A stretch of 64,000 nt of DNA from Cordilura impudica (GCA_963682025.1 OY821517.1:94423946-94487945), one strand, 5' to 3'; positions 45,290 through 58,797 are shown, numbered from the stretch's first letter. Program-made: numbers and translations. Notes: a model not told the origin generated them from the letters alone.

Positions 45290-46175
45290 CATTTTTAAAT
45301 TCACCTTTATTTACAGTTTTTATTTACATATTCACATTTTCCGAGATTTTATCTATAGATATTACAGCGAATGAAATCAATACTCAAAGATATTGAATAT
45401 TTAATGTTTAAATATTTTTAAAGGAAAAATAAGAAAACCTTTATACGACAAAAATTGAGTATTTCAAATACGGCTAGGAAATATATACGCATCTTATTGG
45501 ATTATCCCAAGGCGATAACTGATTACATACACATTACTTTCGATTTGGTGATTTATGGTTATTTATGTTTTTTACGCCGATTCTCTACATTCCCTTATCA
45601 GCTGATAAAGAGAATTCTCTATATTTTCAAAGTATTTATTATTGAGCCTTTTTATGAAGTCGCTCACACGCCCATAACCAGCTTCGCTGTGTAGAATATC
45701 TCCAGTGTTTGCTAGTTATAATCTTAAGATAAGTTTTTTCAAATTTGTTTTTGCAGCTTTATACCAAATGGGACTTGCATATATCAATGTTGTTCTAATG
45801 ACACTTTTGAATAATAAGTTTTTGTTTTTTGTGTTGAGTGATGAACACTTGTTTATTATTGGCCACAAAGCTGTAATCGTGTTTAGCTATTTTCTACAAG
45901 TTTCGTTGATATGTTTTCCAAAATTTACTTTCTTGTCCAGAAATACACCAAGATATTAACGTTATTTTGGATGCAAATGCTATCATTTTCCCAACTGAAT
46001 TGACGGTTTGGTAATCGCTTGGGAGAGTTTTTGTAGAGAAATATAATGGCTTGATTTTTGTCAGGGTTAATTTTAGTTTTCCACTTGTAGAAATATTTTC
46101 TGCGGCAACAAATCCTTTTTCCATTTTCTTCAACTTTTTTTAACAGAAATTCTAAAAAGGAAAATTTAACACACA
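45290..46175 (-). pseudogene. 5'-truncated Jockey-type LINE, C-terminal RT part
   Basis: Same family as 29691-31703. KYFYKWKTKINPDKNQAIIF and YKNSPKRLPNRQ (frame near 46110-46020) correspond to the post-YADD region. The C-terminal stretch and 3' UTR follow to the left ('cctttatttaca' near 45305, shared with ~29733). Frameshifted. No YADD is included, so truncation occurred just downstream of the catalytic core. Confidence 0.75.
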
Positions 46176-46483
46176 AGAACCAAATGAACTATAATAAATG
46201 GCTTAATGAATTTGCAGCTGATCAAATGACATTTGATGAAATTGTTGCCGTGTTTCTTTTTATTTTGGAAGTGTTTAGAAAGTTTTTTATTTTTTCTGTG
46301 TTTAGTATTATACCACGTTTATACTACGTACATGAACGTAGTATACGAAGCAGATATAAACCTGCTTTAATTGGGGTACGGGCTGACACACATGTGGTAT
46401 GTCTGTCAGGGGTATTATGTGCGATTATTTTCCTTATTGATTGTTGATAGCAATAGCACTTTTACATAATGAAATAAAGAAAA

Positions 46484-47317
46484 GAAGTAAGAAATTATAG
46501 TCGGACTAGACCGACTATATGATACCCTATACCAAGGTTTAGAGACCTTAACTTTTCGGTCCAACCAATTCGATATAAAAAATAAGCATAAACCCAATTT
46601 GAGTGGCATTTTTATTAATATTTTTGGCTGCAGATGTGAAAAAGTTCATATGAGATGCTATATTTATATGGGGACTATATCGAAACATGCACCGATGCTT
46701 ACCATATTTGGTAAAGTCAATTATATTTTGAAAAAATGTATACAAACCAAATTTGAGAAAAATCTGTGCAATATTTTTGTTTTTTATAGATTTAAGTGAA
46801 GATCGGGAAGCAGCTCTATATGGAGCCTCTGACTAAGTATTGTACCATTGGTCCTATTTTTGGACTACTGATTAATGGATATAATAAACACATATGAACC
46901 CAATTTGACTTAGATCTTTATGATAATTTGGATCTTATGGCAATTTAAGTCGATTTCATATGGGTCATTTGTATGGGGACTAGGTCTGAACATGGACACA
47001 ATTTCACCAATTCCAATAGAGTTCAATCTATGGCCAATAAAAGCTTACATACCAAATTTCATCAAAATATATTCATATTTGCGACCTGTTGTTTGATTAC
47101 AAGGTTTACAGGACACACAGACGGACAGACGGACGGACGGACGGACGGACAGATGGACAGACAGACATACGGACGGACGGACATCGCTAAATCGACTCAG
47201 AATGTGATTCTGAGCTGATCGGTATAATAAAAGATGGGTCTAGTTCAAATATTTTTGGTAGTTACAAACACCAGCACAAAGTCATTATACCCAAACCACA
47301 TACCACGGGTATAAAAA
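46484..47317 (-). repeat. mini-me/Helentron-like element, full-length copy
   Basis: Begins 'agaagtaagaaattatagtc', with a slightly impaired palindrome (AGTCGGACTAGACCGACT). It has a long mixed GGAC/GACA microsatellite (about 47110-47181) and the head 'ccacataccacgggtata'. Confidence 0.87.
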
Positions 47318-47429
47318 TTTGGAAAATCCATATAGACACCGAAAATAGTATATAGTGTAGGTAACTATAATTCCGTAAAAAATTTCCTTATGGAAGTTAC
47401 GTAATGTAAATCATTTTGTTATCAGATTT

Positions 47430-49012
47430 ACATCCGATGAAAAAGACAAATTGTTTAATGTTCCGAACATGTAGAAGAACCCTTTGTTGCTTCTGATGAG
47501 GATTCTTATTTGCCACAGATTGTAGACGTAATTGAAAATGAAATTGACATAGAGAGTGAAATACAATATAAACCAGAAGAAAGTGCTAAAGATGTGCCTG
47601 TTATTCAAAGTGTGGACTGTTTTTTGACCGGTACGGATGAAACTCAATAGTGTAGTGAGCCAACAACAAACTCACCAAATCACGAAACGTGTTATGCAGA
47701 CAAGGTGGACATTCAGTAAATAGTATTTCGTTTACCAAAAAGGGATTTTCAAACCAATTATGTCTCTAGAAAAATGTAACATTATATTGGGTTAAACAAA
47801 GGGAAAAGCAAAAATAATTTGTGAAGATTTCAACAATAAGTCACCTCAAAATATTCTTAATTCTTCTGAAATAGTATCCAAAAAATCGTTTCAGCTATTT
47901 ACTGAAATTGAATTTGATGCATTTTTGGTATACTTATTGCATTCGGTGTATAGAGAGAATATGTGGAATGCTCACTGAATGAATGTTTTACATGCAGCAA
48001 TGTCTAGAGGCCGCTTCAGTTTGATTCTGTGTTTCATCCGTTTCGACAATAAGAATACACGTGCATAGCGTATGAGAACAGATACAGATGCACCAACTCG
48101 AGACAACTGAACTAATGAGAATAAAGCCATCTGAATGGGTAATTATCCAAGAGCAACTGTTTCCATTTAGAGGCCATACCAAATTTACACAATATATTCC
48201 CTGGCTAAGTATGCCATGCCTGGGCTGGTGATTTATTAAATTCTTAACCACTATAAGATAACATTTATATTTACTTGAAATCCAAAAGACAGTCCACGAC
48301 AAGAGATTAATGGTGAAATAATTATACTCGACTTAATTAAATTTTTGGAATATGACCTTAGTTGGTACCGTAAGAAAAAAAAAGTTCCTGCCAAGCAATG
48401 GACCGGCCTAATTATTCAATATACTTTATCTATAACAGTGATGCCACAATCTGTTTATATTTTCAAAATAGTCAAACTACTGTCAATTATATATATGACA
48501 GGAGAAGTTGAAAAAACACAATTGCCAAAGCCAGAAATCATCAAATACTAAAGATGGCGTTGACATAATTGGCTAAATCTATAGTATACTCTGAAGCGGC
48601 GAACATAGCGCTGGTCCCTTGCGATATTCTATAATGTGATTGACATCGCTGCTTTAGAATCTGACATCATAGATAGAGACCAGCACCCAACGTGCAAAAA
48701 AACGGATCGGCGAAAAAAAATTTGAAAGAACTTAGTTGCAACAAATTAACTATAAATAGCTATTTCATACGAAGTGCTACTGGGATAACATACTGTGCCA
48801 ACGTCAAGTCTGAAAGCTGGTTCCAAATTATTGTATGGTAGACGTGAAGAGTCTCCTATCGTCAGAAGTTATGTTTGTCAATGTGAGAAACGTAGCCAAG
48901 GTAAGACCAGAAATTCATGTATGGTCTGCGCTGAATCTGTTTGCGGTGAACACTTAATTCAGAATGCAACGTGCATTTCATCCAAGTTCAAAATATTTTT
49001 TAATTTCTCATG
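47430..49012 (+). pseudogene. piggyBac-like transposase pseudogene, second family member
   Basis: Acidic N-terminus (EHVEEPFVASDEDSYLPQIV, ~47467-47526). MSRGRFSLILCFIRFDNKNT (~47999-48060) is followed by PSEWVIIQEQLFPFRGHTKF (~48128-48190), the block holding the first catalytic residue. That Asp (normally IDEQ) is Gln here. A middle segment lies near 48320-48550, and the C-terminal Cys-rich domain at ~48860-48975 (YVCQCEKRSQ, NSCMVCAESVCGEHL). Stops are frequent. On the opposite strand to the copy at 13989-15960 and clearly a different lineage. Confidence 0.8.
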
Positions 49013-50335
49013 AATTTATGTACATACATATGTACATATGTATATTGAAGCGTTCTAATAAAATAAATACAATAAAATTGATTTTAATTTAATTTTGTTT
49101 CCGTTTCTGTTTTTTTTTTTTTTCATTTAATAGAAAAAATAAGAACGTACAATTGTTCGTGTTCCGTCCGACTAGGTTTAAATAAATATATGCTGAACGT
49201 ACATTTACATCTGCTCGCCACTGTTAATTTAAATGTATGTTCGTTTTTGATTTCTTTAGAATTTTATTTTTTGTATTATTTTCTCAAGCTTCACAGTTGT
49301 CATAGAGTTTGTGACAGTAAATGTTAAGTCAGACAATAGGAAGTCTCGTACAAAATGTTGCCTATTTTTCAATTTGTTTGTATATTTTTTTTATTTTCTA
49401 AAAAAAAACCTAAAGTACTGCTTCTTTAGGCGGATTTTATATATATTTTTAGACTGTTTTTTCTTTCGTTGTCTTCCACCAACATGAATGAGGCCAAGAC
49501 AGTTTATTGTTGTCACGTTGCACCGTTTGTTCAGTTGTATGTTTCAAAAATTATTGTTAGCTGTATCTTAAGTGATATGTTGTTATTTGGCATGAGTACC
49601 GAATATAGTTATACACAGTTATCTATAAAAAAAAAACAAAACAAATAAACAAAAGTATTTGAAACATAAAAAAAATATGAAATCTCTTCATACAAATCTG
49701 TTGAAATAATGTTTAATTCTTCCAAGTTGACAAAAATTATACATTTGTCTTCAAACTTTTGCTTTTTGTCTGCCTTTGTTTTTAACCAATTTGAATAAGT
49801 ACCTTTCGTTTCTTTTTTGAATTCTCTTACACATGTGTATACTGCTGAGCCTTGAAAGCTTGTTTTTTGTTTTTCTTTAGAATTTTTTTCCAAGTCAAGT
49901 GTTGAGTAATGGGGCGTTGTTATTATGAAGTATCAGTAAAGCCATCAATGATGTTTCGTGCTCAGAAGAATAACACTTGACATTGCAAACATTTCAAATT
50001 TATGATAAACAAAGTCTTCTACACTGGGCAAGGTGTTCGTATTTTTTTTTTTTTTTTTTTGTTTTTTCAAGGAAATATGGAATCTTAAAATCTTTATATT
50101 TTCAATACTTTATAGTTTACTTAGGAATTTTAAATGAATTTTTGTTGGATTTCGCTCTTTTGGTACAATATTTACTTCTTATTGCGGAAATTCTGCCTCT
50201 TTATGGCGTTATGTGATGAAGTCTTGTCCGGCCAGAAAACTTAATTGCCAGCAGAGTAGTGGTATTCTAGGAAAGGAATAAATATTTATTCAAAAATTCC
50301 ATCTTAGACACCTTTTATTATGAAAATATTAAGTT
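49013..50335. other. AT-rich intergenic, one unassigned small frame
   Basis: A 94-codon minus-strand frame at 49893-49609 has a Lys-rich N-terminus and a Phe-rich C-terminus. I recognise no domain in it and do not call a gene. Confidence 0.35.
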
Positions 50336-50339
50336 TGAA

Positions 50340-50640
50340 GTATAAAAATAATTAAACCAGGATTTATCATATTGGGTACCGCTCTTTCAGTAAAATTTTG
50401 ACAGATCCGGCATAAACAATACAGTTTACCTGGCGTTTAGCAAAAAAAGTTATTATTTCCAAAATAACGGTAGTTTAGTTTTTGGTTCACTGATTTGAAC
50501 CAAGGCTTCGAAATTCCTTTTTCGGATATTGCAATGTAGAGCATAACTGTTGGTTCAAATTTATAAATGAACTTTAATTTGACATTGGAATGCCATTCAA
50601 AGTAGAATCGATCATATGCAGGCTCAAGAGACTTTACCAT
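50340..50640 (-). pseudogene. Tc1/mariner-superfamily transposase fragment
   Basis: FEPTVMLYIAISEKGISKPWF matches the block after the first catalytic Asp in mariner/maT-type transposases (typically 'VMVWxGISEKGISKPYF'). A degraded 'AxNQ' block follows. Only this one segment is readable. Confidence 0.45.
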
Positions 50641-51179
50641 AATTTCGAAGCATATTTGCTCAACGCTGTGATATTTTGTTTTATTTTATATTTGATATTT
50701 TACATTAATATTAATTTATTAAATAAGTGTTGTGTATTCTGTCTTTTTATATAAAAAGAAATGATAAAAAATTGACAAAATGATCACATATTTAATAAAA
50801 AAAAATCACCATGAAGATGTTGCAAAAAACCAACGAAACGTCGAATATAATACAAATTAAATAAATAATCTTTTACTTATATGTAAACAAAGATAAAAAA
50901 TTAAATTGAGGACCCTGAAGGTCAGCCTTAGAAAAATCTAATGAAACAAACAACAAATAAAATAGAAAAAGGTCGATTACATATTTTAATTTTTAAAATT
51001 GTTTTAAGTAAAAATTCATTTAGTAGTAATTTTATGTATATTAAAGAGACTTCTGGAAGCAGCATTAAAAATTGTCAACTTCAAGTTGTTTCAGATTTTA
51101 GGATGGTTTATGTATTTTGAACATGTTGAAGAAATCGGCATTTTTGATGTTGCAAGCTTATTTTGAAGGTGCTTTTTAA

Positions 51180-51690
51180 AAGACAATTGTAGTTTAATTC
51201 TATTCCTAGATATATATATACCTGTTGACAATTTCTATACATACTCCTTCATAATTACATTTCAAGTTTTTAGATATTCTCGCGCCACTCCGGAAACCCA
51301 AAATTTTTGATTTAGCTGGATTAAACTTCAGACACTAAGTGTTACAGTAATTATAAAGCGCATTAATCATATTCTGCAGGACAATAGGCGAATCAGAAGG
51401 AATAGCAATATCATCGGCGTAAAGTAAGATTTTAAGAGAGATATCATCGACCTTTAATCCTCCCGGCAGTGCATCAGCTAAATCATTTAAATATAGTGCA
51501 GTACAGTACTTGACTGGTAGCGTTTCCATATGTAAGTTGTAATATACGAATAATCTTTGACGATAAACCCAATGTTGATAGCTTAAATGTATTATATTTA
51601 GAAGATTAAAGACGTTATAAACTGTTGAATAATATATACGGAAACCAGCCTGAAGTTCATTTATAGTGCGTCTATATCTAAGCAAAATCT
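51180..51690 (-). pseudogene. LINE reverse transcriptase fragment
   Basis: INELQAGFRIYYSTVYNVFN (pre-motif-A region) is fused by deletion to ALYLNDLADALPGGLKVDD, then the catalytic block ISLKILLYADDIAIPSDSP (~51450-51395). After a TAG (probably a mutated Trp codon, ~51340), CLKFNPAKSKILGFRSGARI follows. Motif A is deleted. A different LINE lineage from the Jockey-like copies in this window. Confidence 0.7.
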
Positions 51691-51914
51691 AGTATATACG
51701 ATATTTCGAGCACAATCTAGCTCATTTTTACAACATCAAAAGTTATTGTTGTGTTTCTTTAAATAAATTAATACATAAATTTTTTTTTTGGTAAATTTTC
51801 ATTGTTTTTTTTTATTAACAACTAGGTGTTTAGCATTATTTGCTTTAGGTGTTGGTGAATTTTTACTCCCCTTATATTAACTAGTTGTGTCTGCTTGCCT
51901 GCATTTCGGCAAAA

Positions 51915-52050
51915 GGTTGGATCGATTTTTATCCCCTTTCCCGTGACCCAATAGATCCGAAACGTTGCAAGCAGTCTCGTGGCGATGACAAAAAGTATAT
52001 AACAAATTTTTTTTAGGAAATGTACAAAGGGTTAGTTTTTATTATATTAT
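51915..52050 (+). repeat. dispersed repeat E, copy 2
   Basis: Shares 'cctttcccgtgacccaat' and 'ctcgtggcgatgacaaaaag' with 4790-4960. Confidence 0.5.
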
Positions 52051-52569
52051 TATCACAACGACCACAAAAACAACAAGTCCAGCTATGACAACATACAACA
52101 TGTAGCATAACAACAACAACAATACAGAAATATATATTCTAAAATTTTTTTTAATTCTTCAGTGATTTCTTCTCATGATGTTAGTCAATCATTCTCACTA
52201 AAAACGCTCCAGTTTCCTACTGAGGTCTTGATCGTGTCAAGAACAACAGAGACAAATTATATTTTTTCAAGACTTATTTTACTTCTTCCATCAATTCTGC
52301 GGACCTTATCAACCGATTTCGACGATTTTAAACAGCAAACTTTTCAGGATGTCAATAAATCTTTTTTATGCCAACGAGCACCCTAGCTGCCCGTCATCGT
52401 TGATTTCCACGGACGGACAGACGGACATCGCTATATCAACTCCTCTTGTTATAAGGATCACAAATATATATATTTTATGAGGTCCGGAATGACAAACTTA
52501 TATATTCCCTCTGCATACTGGGATGGAGGGCATAAAAAGCCAAATTTTTTTTGCCATCACAAGTCTTTA

Positions 52570-53085
52570 TTTCCTAAACCATTATATGGTCAGGCTATAT
52601 TGCGTTTGTTGCTGATGTTTGTAACTACCAAAAATATTAGATCTACCCCCCTTTTATTATATAAGCTTTTATCGACTATGGGATAAGCGCTAATGAAATT
52701 GGTGAACATGAGTTCAGGTTCACACCTAAATTGTAGTAAGATCAAAATTGTCATATAGGTACCGGACAAATTTGGTTTGTGTGTTTTTATTACATCCATT
52801 AACCAGTAGTCCAAAAATAAACCCTATAGGACAATTCTCAGTCATAGTCATAAATATTGCAGAGTTTTCTCGGATTTGTTTTGTATATGGTTTTGTAAAA
52901 AATAAGTAACTTTGCCGAATATGGTTAGGATTGATGCAAATTTCAGCTTAGTCCCCATATAATTATGGAATCTGATATAAACTTTTTGCCACTCAAATTT
53001 GGTTCATGCTTATTGTCTTTATCCAATTAGTTGGTCTTAAGAGAAAGGGTTTTTAGACCGCCTATAATTTTTCTATTTGTAAAAT
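52570..53085 (+). repeat. mini-me/Helentron-like element, decayed
   Basis: Head, 'gtttgtaactaccaaaaata', middle and tail blocks are present in order but with heavy divergence. The GTCC core is missing and the hairpin is lost. A detached 'ggacggacagacggacatcgc' block lies at 52412-52432, in the opposite orientation. Confidence 0.75.
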
Positions 53086-54750
53086 ATGTGTGTTAATTTT
53101 CAGTTATTGAAATTAATAAGAACTCAAAGTTTTCTCAAGCTCCTTACCACTCTGGCCTGACAAAATCATTGTTGCCGTATAGCGATCATATCCTAACCAT
53201 GCTTGAATATATTTTAGATACTTTGCTTTAAATAAGTTTCAGAGCTTGTATACATATTTAATATTCGAATTCCTTATTCAATACTCGAAAGAAGCATTTA
53301 GGTAACAGTATTTAAAATGGTGGAAATGTGTGATCTCCTTACTACATAAACCAAGCCTTATTAACTCCCAAATATGGGCGAATGCTTGTATTAACCAAAT
53401 TTGTATTAGTATTTACAATTATCGAGGTATACAGCAATTAGCAATTGTCTAATTTATTTCTCAGAGTCAGTTTGTCGTATCTGAGTTTCTGTTTCATCAA
53501 CCAAATGCCTCTTACTTATTAGTAATATGACAGTGTCTTTTATACGTCAATAAATATATACAGATCTAACCTAGGTATTGTGTAAATTAGAAAACTCTTT
53601 AAAAATCTGCTCTGGGCCAATGTGCATGGTATTTATGAACTTTATGTGGATGTTTATATGACTTACAGACTGTTAAGTGCATTTCCATATGCCGGTAAGT
53701 AATACAATGATGCACAGTTTTGTTTACTGTATGAGTTATGAAATCATTTAATAAGACCGTTTTCATTCAGTCTAATGTAGTATATTTATGTAAAATTTTT
53801 GTTACTGTAAACAATTTATATACATAGTACTGTTCAAAACTAAATCCATAAAAGTATACCAAACATAAAAAATATAAAAACTTTGCATCTTGAAGGACTT
53901 CCGTGAAAAACATCGGCGAGTTATGATAGAAAAATGAGTAATAAGTTTCAAAAAATCCATTTGCATACTAATTGTAATTGTAGCATATGCGAAAAAGGTA
54001 AAGTTAGTGATGGATCAAAATTTAATTTGATTCACTTAGAAGGTATTCCAAAGCCTTCAACAGACTCCAGAATGTGCGAATTTTAAGCATGGAGGTGTTG
54101 CTAAAATACTATAGATGTTTCAACATGATACTGATTTAAAACACACTCTGAAATTTATTAAAAGACTACTTTAAAAAGAATTTATTTTAAATCTATTAGA
54201 AATACCTTTTCATCGTTGTCGAAAAAAAGTTAAAATAATAATAATTTCATACTTATTGTTTTATTTTTTAAAACAACAGTGACGATTTTTTATAAATAAA
54301 TTTATTATGGTGGGAAAACTATTAAGGTCTCTTTATAAGAGATCAAAGAGAAATATTTTATTAAAGCAGTTGGCATCAGATTATCCAAAGTCAAAGTAAG
54401 GGATCAAGTTTATAATGTTTCGAGACCTTAGTAATTATGCGATATTTAAAAAAGGTTTCAAATTAGTCTTCACTATGTTTTCTGGATATTTTTATTCTGC
54501 CACATATTTGCCTTTAAAACAGGGGCATAGCTACCGCCGTCACGGCATTATCAATGATAAGGAGCCCCCGGGCTACATTTCCTACGAAAAAAAAATTTGT
54601 AAAACATTTTCCCCAATCTCACATAAACTCCTAGGCGGTTCAATTAAAAATACATTGAACCAGTAGAGAAAACTAATGAAAATTAGTTCTCAATGAGCTC
54701 TGCAGATAATTGTTAAAATTTCCACAAAAAAAAGTAAAAAAAAAATTAAA
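53086..54750. other. AT-rich intergenic, no gene seen
   Basis: Short frames only (for example 54415-54666), no motif recognised. Confidence 0.4.
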
Positions 54751-54751
54751 A

Positions 54752-55503
54752 ACAAGTCAGAAAATTATGGTCGGTATAGACCGTCTACATGATACCCTAT
54801 ATCATGGTTAGAGATCTTCCCTCTTCGGTCCAACTAATTGGATATAGAAAATTAGCATAAACCAAATTTGAGTGGCATTGTTATTAATTTTTTTGGCTAC
54901 AGATATGAAAAAGTTCATATTGATGTGGGGATTAGGACAAAAAATAGAATGATCCTAATTATATGTGGTAAGGTCACTTATTTTTGCAAAAACATGTACA
55001 AACCAAATTTGAGAAAAATGTACGGATTATTTGTGTTCTTTGATAGACTTAAGTGAAGATCGAGAATCGGCTTCATATGGGGGCTATGACTAAGAATTGC
55101 CTATTAGGTTTATTTTTGGGCTACTGATAAAAGGATACAAAAAACATACACAAATCCAATTTGACCGAGATGTATATGAAAATTAGGATATTAAGGCAAT
55201 TTATATCGATTTCATAGGAGCTATTTGTATGAGGACTAGGTGTGAACATGGACCGAGTTTCACCAATTCCAATAGCGTTCATATTTGCGACCTGTTGTTT
55301 GATTACAAAGTTTACATGGACACACAGACGGACAGACGGACAGACGGTCGAACATCGCTAAATCGACTCAGAAAGTAATTCTGACAGTAATTCTGAGTCG
55401 ATCGGTAAAATAGAAGATGGGTCAAGGTCCAATATTTTTGGTAGTTAAAAACAGCAGCTCAAAGTCATTACACTCAAACCACACAGTGGTACAGGGTATA
55501 AAA
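54752..55503 (-). repeat. mini-me/Helentron-like element
   Basis: Begins 'aacaagtcagaaaattatgg'; palindrome decayed ('gtcggtatagaccgtc'). GGAC/GACA core at 55320-55350. The head is followed at 55515-55632 by a second, diverged head-only copy in the same orientation. Confidence 0.85.
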
Positions 55504-55989
55504 ATAAATAAATAAAAGTGATTTTGCGTCGATCGGTATAATAAAAGATGGGTCAAATATTTTTGGTAGTTGCAAACATCAGTACAAAATCAATATAAAC
55601 AAACCACACCGTGGAAGAGGGTTTAATAAAATTTCCTCAAATTTGACTCAATTCAAATTCAAAGCATGAATGGTTTCTATTTGCAAGATATAAACTAGGA
55701 TTTTGGTGAAAAACTACTGTTTTTCGTAACCGCATGAGTCACGTGTTAGTATTAACGGATTGAGGTGAATCTTTGCTAATCGAATATTTTAGGGGTTAAC
55801 CCGAAAGATAGGATCAACAATTTTTTTTTTCATATATTTACGTTGTAACTGCATTTCATAAGCTGTGTGCCACTGTAAATGGCCAACGGAAACTTTACAA
55901 AGTCAATAATGCCCAATGAAGCGTGGCTATCATTTTTTTCAAAGTTTCCCTGGCAACCGAAAATCACCGGATACCACGTAAATAATCCA

Positions 55990-56340
55990 CAATTTTTTGC
56001 AAAATGTTTACAAGATCGGAGAGCTAAAGTCTCTTAAAAAACAATTTCATCATTCCAATCCCGGTTTTTTATCTGAAAAGTTGGACACTTTAAGCGATGA
56101 GGAAGGCGAACGACTAGGACTATATTTGGCGAAAATTAAGCCACATTACCAAGGATTTTGGTAAGAGTTCACAACAAAATTTTCTCTAGGTTCAAAATGG
56201 CGTATAATTGTGTCATTATTATTTTTATATTTTAATTAAACATTCATCTTCCTTTTGCACTACATATAATATTCATTATATGTAGGAAATACTTCAAAAG
56301 CCACAAGCGTATAACGTTCAAGCATAGAAAGAAACATGAA
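55990..56340 (+). pseudogene. second remnant of the unnamed multicopy gene family
   Basis: Reads IGELKSLKKQFHHSNPGFLS, LDTLSDEEGERLGLYLAKIK and PHYQGFW (about 56010-56163), then after a gap KYFKSHKRITFKHRKK (about 56287-56335). Pattern and order recall the 'HLD.FP.NLGD.SDE.GERFHQDI...YQG.W' region of the family also seen at 3545-4215. The gap between the two blocks could be an old intron or an insertion. Confidence 0.45.
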
Positions 56341-56700
56341 CAAATGAACCACAAATCACAATGATTTGTTACAAGTTAAAGTTCAGTTACTCAAGACATT
56401 TAAATTCATACTTATAAACCTATTAAATTACCCAGTGAGCATTTTTGATATTAATGATCATATACGAGTCTTTTTAGACTTCTTTGCGCGATTAAAACAA
56501 TGCCCTCATTTTCTGACCATAGAAGATTTTTTTGTCGGGAGAAATGGTACAACACCCGCAACTCCTCTTGTGGAGTCTGTTATTACTCGCATTTCTGATC
56601 AATAACGACTCCTTTTCGAGTCATGTTTATAATCTTTTTCATGTTATTTTTGACATATTACTTATCAACTTTCGAGTCATTTTTAAATCGTATTATTTAA

Positions 56701-57878
56701 CCCTTTCACACCCATGAGACATATATGTCCCATTTTTATTTTTTCTTATATTTTTCACATTTTCCAACCGATTTTTTTAAAGCTGACTTGAGTCGACAGA
56801 GGATAGTTTTAGCTCTCAGACCATATCAAAAAAAAAAAAAAATAAAAATGGCACATGTGTTCTCAGGACCTAAGGCGGTAACGCCAAAATCTTGTGTTTT
56901 TTTGTAAATGATATTTGGATGTCATTAATCCGGACGTTATTTATACGAAAACATTAAAATTTTGATATAACATGGACCAGTATTTATGGTTTTCAGAAAA
57001 ACCAATATATTTGGAATCGGTTTATTATACAGCAAAATTCAGTACAGGTAAAAGAGATGTTTTATAGTTTTATATTTTTACTAAATTAAAAAAATTCATA
57101 ATATTAAGTCAACAATTGATTAAACTATAAATAAAAAGAATTATGCTGGTTTTCTCAATGTACCGACAAACTGCCTGTTACTTAACCAGGACAAAAATTT
57201 ATTGGACAATTTTGGTTTTCTCAATGTACCGACAAAAACATTATTTTCAGTTGACAATGCCTCTCAAAATACGTATGAAAGTTGGGAAAATTATTTTCAG
57301 TTGGCAATGCCTCTCAAAATTTATATGAAAGTTGGGAGAATAATTTATCTGTACGATAAATAAATAATTGACAGGTGAGTGCCGGTTAGCTTTGCGACAA
57401 AATAGAAGCAAACCAGACATTGAGAAAACCGAATTTCTTTAATCGGCAGTTTCTCGTCGGGATAAAAGATAATCACCTATTGAGAAAACGGGCATTAGAA
57501 AAAGATTAATTCTAAAAATCCCAAAAATATAAAATCAATTATGGTAACCTTCGAAGCAATTACAGTTTTTGTGAAACAAAAAGGTTTTTTACAAAAGGCC
57601 CGATTTTCCTTTCCATTTTTAGTACAAACTAAAAAAGTAGTAATCGATTCTTTGTGATCTATATTTACAAATTTACAACAAATACAAAACCAAAGCTACA
57701 GTTATACTTGCTTTGAGCGGAGTAAATTAGTTGGTAATTTAAACCGTTGACGACCAATGGGATATATAAAAAAAATATTTTTGACGACACTTTTATTTAG
57801 AAATGTTGGGTCTTTAAGTATGAATCCACAAAAATAAAATAAAAATTTTCCAACAGTTTAGGTTCGCTTGTGAAAGGG
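56701..57878. mobile_element. 1,178-bp TTAA-flanked piggyBac-type non-autonomous element
   Basis: TTAA at 56697-56700 and 57879-57882. Termini CCCTTTCACA are inverted at both ends. A subterminal palindrome 'gacatatatgtc' lies at 56718-56729. Inside are a two-unit ~55-bp direct repeat ('ttattttcagttgacaatgc', 57239-57343) and the motif 'ggttttctcaatg' twice forward (57149, 57208) and twice inverted (57420, 57478). No transposase. Confidence 0.8.
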
Positions 57879-57882
57879 TTAA

Positions 57883-58449
57883 GAGTCTTTTTCGAGTCAT
57901 TTTTCAATCACTAAAGTGTATTTTTCGAGTCATTTATCAGTCCAGTTTCTAATCGCTAAATGACATAAATTACTCCAAATATACATAAAAATTTTTCACT
58001 TTCAATGATTTCCCTTTGTCACCCTGGCCGTAGCATGCAAGCAGCTAAGCCCCTTCATGTCTGTGCATTTGAACGAAAAATATCTAAAATGAAAATATTA
58101 ACAAAATGTTTTCAATGACAGTATTATGTATTATCTTTTAAAGCTTGTTATTCACAAGTACCGCCCGATTTTCCATTGAATTCCTTCATAAAATTTCTAT
58201 GATTAAATACCAAATTGCTATCACCTTTAAAATTTGTTCACTTGTAGTTTAACAAGCTGAACTTCACACCCCATTTCGACTAATTTTAGGGAGCAGAAAT
58301 TCACAATATTCAAATATTGAGTACTTGCTTCAAAAACAGTAAATCATTGTCCCATTATACTAAAAACCATCTGCATAATAAACAAAAATTTTATCGTCCA
58401 GCTGCAAAAAACGAAATAAACTTCAATTAAATAGTGGCCCAAAAACAAA
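57883..58449. other. AT-rich spacer
   Basis: 'ttttcgagtcattt' recurs near 56671, 57892 and 57927, on both sides of the TTAA element. No gene seen. Confidence 0.4.
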
Positions 58450-58797
58450 CGCTATATCGAACAAGTCTTAGTTATAATCATATCCCCCATATAAATCTAC
58501 TTCCCGATATTTACTTAAATCTATCATATAATAAAAATGTTATGTTATTGCAAAATATAAGTGACTCTATCAAATATGATCAGGATTGGCCCATTTCTCG
58601 ACCTAGTCCCCATATAAATAGCATCCGATATGCAATTTTTCATATCTGCAGCCATAAAAATTAATAACAATGCCACTCAAATTTGGTTAATGCTTATTTT
58701 CTATATCCAATTAGTTGGACCTAAGAGATAGGGTCTCTAAACATGGTATAGGGTAACGTATAGTCGGCCGAAACCACCTATAATTTTCTTACTTGTT
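58450..58797 (+). repeat. mini-me/Helentron-like element, 3' half
   Basis: Tail half with several small deletions. The hairpin is degraded ('agtcggccgaaaccacct'), ending 'tttcttacttgtta'. Confidence 0.83.

Noticed and set aside
49609..49893. 94-codon minus-strand frame as a possible host exon
   Set aside because: No domain recognised, low-complexity Lys then Phe-rich composition, no convincing splice or start context.
50780..50940. 'gaagatgttgc...gaaacgtcg' resembling the 3' UTR signature of Jockey-type LINEs
   Set aside because: Too short and no coding sequence of a plus-strand LINE precedes it.
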